Source of the DNA: DATKRB01 sp035532415 | Lineage (GTDB): Bacteria > Actinomycetota > Acidimicrobiia > Acidimicrobiales > RAAP-2 | Reading direction: 5' to 3' | Length of the DNA: 8,935 nucleotides | Assembly (NCBI GenBank): GCA_035532415.1 | Contig: DATKRB010000052.1 | Location: forward strand, 1 to 8,935 | Part shown: piece after piece, positions 5,065-8,935 of the stretch | Position numbering within the stretch: the stretch's first letter is position 1 | Layout of the letters: every line of letters begins with the position of its first letter | Translations under genes and position numbers: made by a program | Notes under the pieces: generated by a model | What the model was told of the DNA's origin: nothing | Database searches by the model: none | Seen by the model: only the letters and a program-made list of their open reading frames with translations

Positions 5065-6222
5065 TCAGACGAGCCGCCGGCGCAACCGCCAGGTCGCCAG
5101 GGACAGGAAACCCGTGGCGAACGCGGCCAGCACGAGCAGCTGGGGCGTGATGGACGCGATGGTCCCGTGTTGGGCGAGAAGACGGGTCCATGCGTCGACG
5201 GCCCACGCATGGGGGGTGAAATGGCCCACGAGACGCATCGTGGGGCCCACGATGGACAGCGGCCACATGCAGCCACCCAACATGGCGAAGGCGATGCCGA
5301 GGGCCGGGCCGATAGCCGTGGCCTGCTCGGGTGTGGAGAACAGCGTGCCGGCGAGCATGCCGGCGCCGGCGCCGACCAGCGCCCACACGCCGACGAGCGC
5401 GGCGGCGGCGAGCGGATCGCCCCACGACACCCCGAACGCCAACGCCCCGATGGCGATGATGAGCATCGCCTGGGCCAGGGCGATGGCGACGAACCCGAGG
5501 GCCTCTCCGGCGACCACTGCTCCGCTGGTCACGGGCCCGGCCAGCATCCTCTCGTACAGACCCAGCCTGCGATTGGTGATGATCAGGGCGCTTCCGATCA
5601 CCGCGTTCAAGAAGACGAACAGCACCAGCATGGTGGGTGCCGAATAGCTGAAGCCCTCGGGGAGCGTGGTCAATCGGGTCCCGGCCTGCCGGGAGACCAC
5701 TGCCACCGCAGGCACGGTCGTGGCCAGTTGGCCCGCCCGGACCATGGTGGAGCCGAACTCCCCGCCGGCCTGTTCGGTTGCGAATCGTGCAGCCTGCACC
5801 TGCCCGGCATATCGGGCCAGAACGGACTGCATGGCGGTAGCCGCCGCCTGCTGCGTCGGGTTGGCCGGCTCGGCCACCAGACCCACCTTCACCTCGCCGT
5901 GCCCCTCGATCGCCTGGTCCATGCCGGCCGGCAACACCAGCCCTGCCTGCACCGTCGATCGGCGGACCGCTGTCTCGAGGGCGCCGGCCGTCGGGAATCG
6001 GCGAACGTCGATGCCCGGCGTTGAGGACAGCATCTCGGTGAGCTGCCGGCCCGCGGTCCCCGAACCGCTCTCCACCACGCCCACCCGGAACGTCGAGAAG
6101 CCGCGTACCGACGCCCCGATGATCAGGATCACCATGATCGGCATGACCACGATGAAGAACAACGAAAGTCGATCGCGCAGCACCCGGCGGACCGACACCG
6201 CCAAGATGGTCAGCACGCTCAT
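5065..6222 (-). CDS. ABC-2 type transporter permease (second permease of the set)
   Basis: A 385-residue inner-membrane permease of the ABC-2 family that has one helix, a large outside domain, then five helices (ABC2_membrane_3 type, as in LnrM/LnrN or YhgE-like exporters). The first membrane helix is at about 19-38, the extracytoplasmic domain at 39-192, and further helices at about 193-214, 238-262, 269-293, 302-321 and 359-377. The cytoplasmic coupling segment YERMLAGPVTSG lies at 223-234. LGGCMWPL (315-322) followed by FTPHAWAVDAW (335-345) is the typical C-terminal signature. Its ATG overlaps the stop of the preceding permease (ATGA), so translation is probably coupled. It is a paralogue of that permease: both contain LAFG-x-x-WGDPLAAA. 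It probably forms a heterodimer with it, driven by the upstream ATPase. Exported substrate unknown. Confidence 0.93.
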   Translation of the reverse strand: MSVLTILAVSVRRVLRDRLSLFFIVVMPIMVILIIGASVRGFSTFRVGVVESGSGTAGRQLTEMLSSTPGIDVRRFPTAGALETAVRRSTVQAGLVLPAGMDQAIEGHGEVKVGLVAEPANPTQQAAATAMQSVLARYAGQVQAARFATEQAGGEFGSTMVRAGQLATTVPAVAVVSRQAGTRLTTLPEGFSYSAPTMLVLFVFLNAVIGSALIITNRRLGLYERMLAGPVTSGAVVAGEALGFVAIALAQAMLIIAIGALAFGVSWGDPLAAAALVGVWALVGAGAGMLAGTLFSTPEQATAIGPALGIAFAMLGGCMWPLSIVGPTMRLVGHFTPHAWAVDAWTRLLAQHGTIASITPQLLVLAAFATGFLSLATWRLRRRLV

Positions 6223-7388
6223 CGCTCGAGGACCCGGGGTGCGAGGACGGCGACCACCGCGGCGGCGGCGACCGTGTAGGCGAGGATGGCCGCGATCGGC
6301 ACGACGGCGACGGCCAGGCCGCCCCCGGTGGTGGCCAGGTCGGTGTAGCCGCGCAGGGCCCAGCCGTTGGGAGTCAGAAGGGCGAGGCGTTGCATGATCG
6401 ACGGGGTGACCGACACGAACACGAAGTTGCCACCCAGGAGAGCCAGTCCGAAGATGACGAACGAGGAGATGCCTTCCGCCTGCCGTTGCGTCCGGGCCAC
6501 CACGATGACCAGGGCCGTGGTGACCGTGACGGCCAGCACCATCGCCAGCGAGAGCGATGCGGCGGCCAGGGGATCCCCCCAGTCCGCACCGAAGGCGAGG
6601 GTGGTCACGGCGATGATGATGCCGAGGCTCGCGACCCCGAAGACGAAGGCGGACAGCACCTTGCCGAGGAGGACGCTGATCGGGCGCACCGGGGCCGCCA
6701 GGATGCGCTCGAGCATGCCCTGGTCACGGTCGACGAAGAAGCTTCGGGACGTGAAGCTGACCGTGAACAGCAGGAAGAAGATGGCCATCGCCGGGGCGTA
6801 GTAGCTGGCGGTCTTGAGCTCTTTCGCCCCGAATGCCCGTTCGACGGTCTGCACGGGCAGGGTCGGGCGGGTGGCGGCCAGGGCGGCCGAGGCGGCGGCC
6901 GGTGACCGGCCGCCGGCCACCGCCAGGGCCACACTGAGCCTGTCGGCGTTCACCTGGGCCACGAAGGACTGGGCGATCGACGAGGTGATCTGAGCCGCCG
7001 GCGCGTTGTTCACGTTGGTCAACGTGGTCAGTGGCAGTGGTCGGGCTCCGCTGATCGATGCGGTGAAGCCGGGCGGGATGACCATCGCCGCCCCGGTATG
7101 CCCGGCCCGGACGGCGGCCGATGCCGCCGCTTCGGAGGTCTCGGGCACCACGGTGACCAAGTCCTCGAGTGCGGGGCTGCGCAGGGCGTCCACCAGCCCG
7201 GCAGCCGCGGCCCCATGGTCCGAGTTGACGACGCCGAGGGTGAGGTGGATGGTCTCGGTCCCGCTGAACGCCAGGCTCATCAGCGCGGCGATCACGAGGG
7301 GGGCCACGACCCCCAAGATGATGGCGGAACGGTCGCGTATCCGTTGACGGAGGTCCTTCTCGGCGATGACCAGGGCCGGAAACGCCAT
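6219..7388 (-). CDS. ABC-2 type transporter permease (first permease of the set)
   Basis: A 389-residue inner-membrane permease of the same ABC-2 type as its neighbour. The first helix is at about 21-41, the extracytoplasmic domain at 42-195, and further helices at about 196-216, 244-264, 276-297, 307-327 and 358-384. The cytoplasmic segment MLERILAAPVRPIS (225-238) is the usual coupling motif, and LTPNGWALRGY (338-348) is the C-terminal signature. It starts 10 bp after the ATPase stop codon without a clear Shine-Dalgarno sequence, so re-initiation from the ATPase is likely. If so, the frame break in the ATPase could lower its expression. It ends with a 4-bp overlap onto the second permease. 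A matched ATPase-permease-permease set of this kind usually exports hydrophobic drugs, lipids or peptides; the substrate here is inferred only at that level. Confidence 0.93.
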   Translation of the reverse strand: MAFPALVIAEKDLRQRIRDRSAIILGVVAPLVIAALMSLAFSGTETIHLTLGVVNSDHGAAAAGLVDALRSPALEDLVTVVPETSEAAASAAVRAGHTGAAMVIPPGFTASISGARPLPLTTLTNVNNAPAAQITSSIAQSFVAQVNADRLSVALAVAGGRSPAAASAALAATRPTLPVQTVERAFGAKELKTASYYAPAMAIFFLLFTVSFTSRSFFVDRDQGMLERILAAPVRPISVLLGKVLSAFVFGVASLGIIIAVTTLAFGADWGDPLAAASLSLAMVLAVTVTTALVIVVARTQRQAEGISSFVIFGLALLGGNFVFVSVTPSIMQRLALLTPNGWALRGYTDLATTGGGLAVAVVPIAAILAYTVAAAAVVAVLAPRVLER

Positions 7389-7398
7389 ACCGGTCCCG

Positions 7399-8357
7399 CT
7401 AGTCGCGCAGCGCGGTGCCGGTCAGATGCAGGAACACCGCCTCGAGATCGGGCTCGACGACATCGACGCTGCTCACCCGGATCCCTGTCCGCTCCGCCGC
7501 TTCGAGCACTGCCGGTAGCAGCTTGCGGCCGTCGTGCACCAGTAACTGCACATGGCGGTCGGCCACCGCTGCCCCGTCGACACCGTCGAGATCGCGGCAG
7601 GCGCTGGCCAGTAGGTCGAGGTTCCCCGTGGCCCCGAGCTCGATGCGATCACGCTCGCCGAGCCGGTCGACGAGGTCTCGGCGGGTCCCTTCCGCAACCA
7701 GCCGACCCTGATCGACGATCCCGACCCGATCGCACACCCGCTCGGCCTCTTCCATGTAGTGGGTGGTGTAGACGACGGCCATCCCGAGCTGGCCGAAGGT
7801 CTGGACCCGCTCGAGGATGGCGTGGCGGCTCTGCGGGTCGACTCCCACCGTCGGCTCGTCGAGAACCAGAAGCACCGGGTGGTTGAGGAGGCCGGCAGCG
7901 ATGTTGAGGCGCCGTTGCATCCCCCCGGAGTACGCGCTCAACCGCTCCTTGGCCCGGTCCCCGAGGTTGGTGAGCTCGAGCGCCTCGTCGACCCGCTCGT
8001 CGAGGAGATCGCTGCCGAGGCCGAACAGCCGTCCGAGGAAGCGGAGGTTCTCCCGACCGGTGAGGTCCGGGTAGAGCGCGATGTCCTGTGGGACGTAGCC
8101 CACCTGCGCCTTGGCGGCCAGGCTCCCGGCCGGGTGACCGGCGATGCGCACGGTCCCGCGGTCGGGGTGGAGCAGTCCGCACACCATCTTGATCGTGGTG
8201 GTCTTTCCGGCCCCGTTGGGACCGAGCAGGCCGTAAATCTCCCCTGGGGGGATCGAGAACGAGACGTCGTCGACTGCGACGGGTCGCCGAACCGCCGGGT
8301 GAGGCCCACGACCTCGAGGATCGGCCCTGGTGCCGCGCCGTTCTCCGCCGGGGTCAT
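7399..8357 (-). CDS. ABC transporter ATP-binding protein (DrrA-like), reading frame broken near 8281
   Basis: The cytoplasmic ATPase of the exporter whose permeases follow. The family's N-terminus (ILEVVGLTRRFGDP, with A-loop Phe23) is read from ATG 8357, but the next expected residues VAVDDVSFSIPPGE lie in another frame from 8280 on. One missing base in the CCC run at 8283-8281 explains this; restoring it gives GDPVAVDD and a 319-residue protein of normal DrrA length. In that numbering the Walker A GPNGAGKT is at 46-53, Q-loop Gln91, signature YSGGM 143-147, Walker B LLVLDEP 163-169 with Glu168, and switch His200. The C-terminal domain ends EPDLEAVFLHLTGTALRD. As given, an uninterrupted frame exists only from an ATG at 8382, with an unrelated N-terminus lacking the A-loop. 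Either a sequencing/assembly indel or a real mutation is possible. No clear ribosome site precedes either ATG. Confidence 0.85.
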
Positions 8358-8412
8358 ACCAGGAGCGTGACGGAACGGCCATCCGGGATCCAGAGTCGAA
8401 GGGCCCCTTTGC

Positions 8413-8447
8413 CGCCGCCGGCCTCCTCCGCGGTTCCCCCGGCGGCG
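8413..8447 (-). repeat. 9-bp GC-only inverted repeat between YceI and ATPase genes
   Basis: CGCCGCCGG (8413-8421) and CCGGCGGCG (8439-8447) are perfect inverted repeats with a 17-base loop. In the minus-strand transcript the loop contains GGAGGAGG, a ribosome-site-like sequence with no start codon at a usable distance. It is not followed by a U-run. It could slow or end YceI transcription or shape the ATPase leader; GC-rich low-complexity sequence is an alternative explanation. The 155-base gap 8358-8512 shows no gene and no convincing promoter. Confidence 0.35.
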
Positions 8448-8512
8448 CGAGAGCTGGCGGAGCTCAGCGATCGTCTCCTTCTTCGCCCTGTCGACGCCGA
8501 TCCTCGGCCGGC

Positions 8513-8935
8513 TCAGGAGCGGACGAGGCGCGCCACGACGATGCCCTTGGCGTACCGGGATGCCATCCGCAGCGGGCTCCACGTCATGCCGAATGTCGTC
8601 CGGTCGACGACCAGCTCGGCGCGGACGCTGACGGCATCGGGGGCGGCGTCCTCGATCCGAGCGGTGAACTCGAGCCGCTCGCTCTGCCCGGCGGCTTCGA
8701 CCGTCGCCTGACAGGCCAGGGCGCCGTCGGCGGGCCTGGCGCCGGTCACCGTCACGATGACCTGCGGGTGGTGCTCGACGTCGAAGAAGTCGGCAGAGCG
8801 CAGGTGTTTGTCACGTTGCCTGTTCCTCGTGTCCAGCGACGCGGCATCGATCCTGAGCTGACCGGACACAGCCCCATCCGCAGCGACGGTGCCTTCCCCC
8901 TCGATCCGGTCGAACCTGCCGTGCACGGTGATCGC
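8513..8935 (-). CDS. YceI-family protein, N-terminus beyond the window
   Basis: The visible 140 residues belong to the YceI family, a lipocalin-like beta-barrel that binds isoprenoid or other long amphipathic lipids. Members are cytoplasmic or, with a signal peptide, periplasmic or secreted. The visible part begins AITVHGRFDRIEG, which corresponds to the second strand pair (V-x-G-x-F) of the family. The hallmark SLDTRNRQRDKHLRSADFFDVEHHP follows, in two overlapping pieces (SLDTRNRQRDKH and LRSADFFDVEHHP), and the C-terminal LVVDRTTFGMTWSP ends the fold. A GTG at 8926 would be in frame, but it falls inside the conserved barrel, so the true start lies past 8935. Roughly 30-40 residues are missing, so a signal peptide cannot be judged. 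It is on the same strand as the ABC exporter genes and 155 bp upstream of them, so co-transcription is possible but not shown. Confidence 0.9.
   Translation of the reverse strand, partial: AITVHGRFDRIEGEGTVAADGAVSGQLRIDAASLDTRNRQRDKHLRSADFFDVEHHPQVIVTVTGARPADGALACQATVEAAGQSERLEFTARIEDAAPDAVSVRAELVVDRTTFGMTWSPLRMASRYAKGIVVARLVRS

Noticed and set aside
3292..6024. A 910-residue plus-strand open frame spanning the CLC gene and antisense to the ABC permease
   Set aside because: Its translation is low-complexity Arg/Gly/Pro/His-rich with no domain, and it overlaps several clearly real genes; it is a GC-rich shadow frame.
8283..8382. The N-terminus read from ATG 8382 as the real start of the ATPase
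   Set aside because: Its first 34 residues show no ABC features, while another frame encodes the expected ILEVVGLTRRFGD segment directly abutting the break.

Overview
The window is GC-rich, tightly packed DNA with GGAGG-type ribosome sites, GTG as well as ATG starts, and CoA/SDR/AKR-type catabolic enzymes. This suggests an actinobacterium or a similarly high-GC environmental lineage. No rRNA, tRNA, plasmid, phage, insertion-sequence or CRISPR signal was seen, so nothing narrower can be said about the host.

Layout, left to right. (1) Positions 1-693, minus strand: a short-chain dehydrogenase/reductase (SDR) cut by the left window edge. Its divergent partner at 945-1727, plus strand, is a crotonase-fold (enoyl-CoA hydratase/isomerase family) protein. 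The roughly 250 bp between them carries a cluster of ACCGG-containing repeats, a plausible shared operator. (2) The 273 bp after the crotonase gene holds a minus-strand scrap of an amidohydrolase-family gene (about 1790-1897), a sign of local gene decay. (3) Positions 2001-2978, plus: an aldo/keto reductase with a complete catalytic tetrad. (4) Positions 3104-4477, plus: a CLC-family anion channel/transporter. Its leader contains two mutually exclusive hairpins, one of which would bury the Shine-Dalgarno sequence. (5) Positions 4495-4965, minus: an unrecognised soluble helical protein of 156 residues. (6) Positions 8357-5065, minus: an ABC exporter set of one ATPase followed by two ABC-2 permeases (10 bp gap, then an ATGA overlap), like DrrAB or LnrLMN drug/lipid exporters. 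The ATPase reading frame is broken near 8281, between the A-loop and the Walker A motif. (7) Positions 8513-8935, minus: a YceI-family lipocalin-like protein whose start lies beyond the right edge.

Working together: the SDR, crotonase, AKR and decayed amidohydrolase look like pieces of an oxidative/CoA catabolic neighbourhood, without enough context to name a substrate. The ABC genes form one transcription unit, possibly including the small protein downstream of them. The most interesting signals are the switch-like clc leader, the ATPase frame break, the amidohydrolase remnant, and two non-canonical active sites (crotonase without either hydratase glutamate; CLC with the gating glutamate but without the internal proton glutamate). 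All structural and motif calls were made by eye from the sequence; no search or folding program was run.
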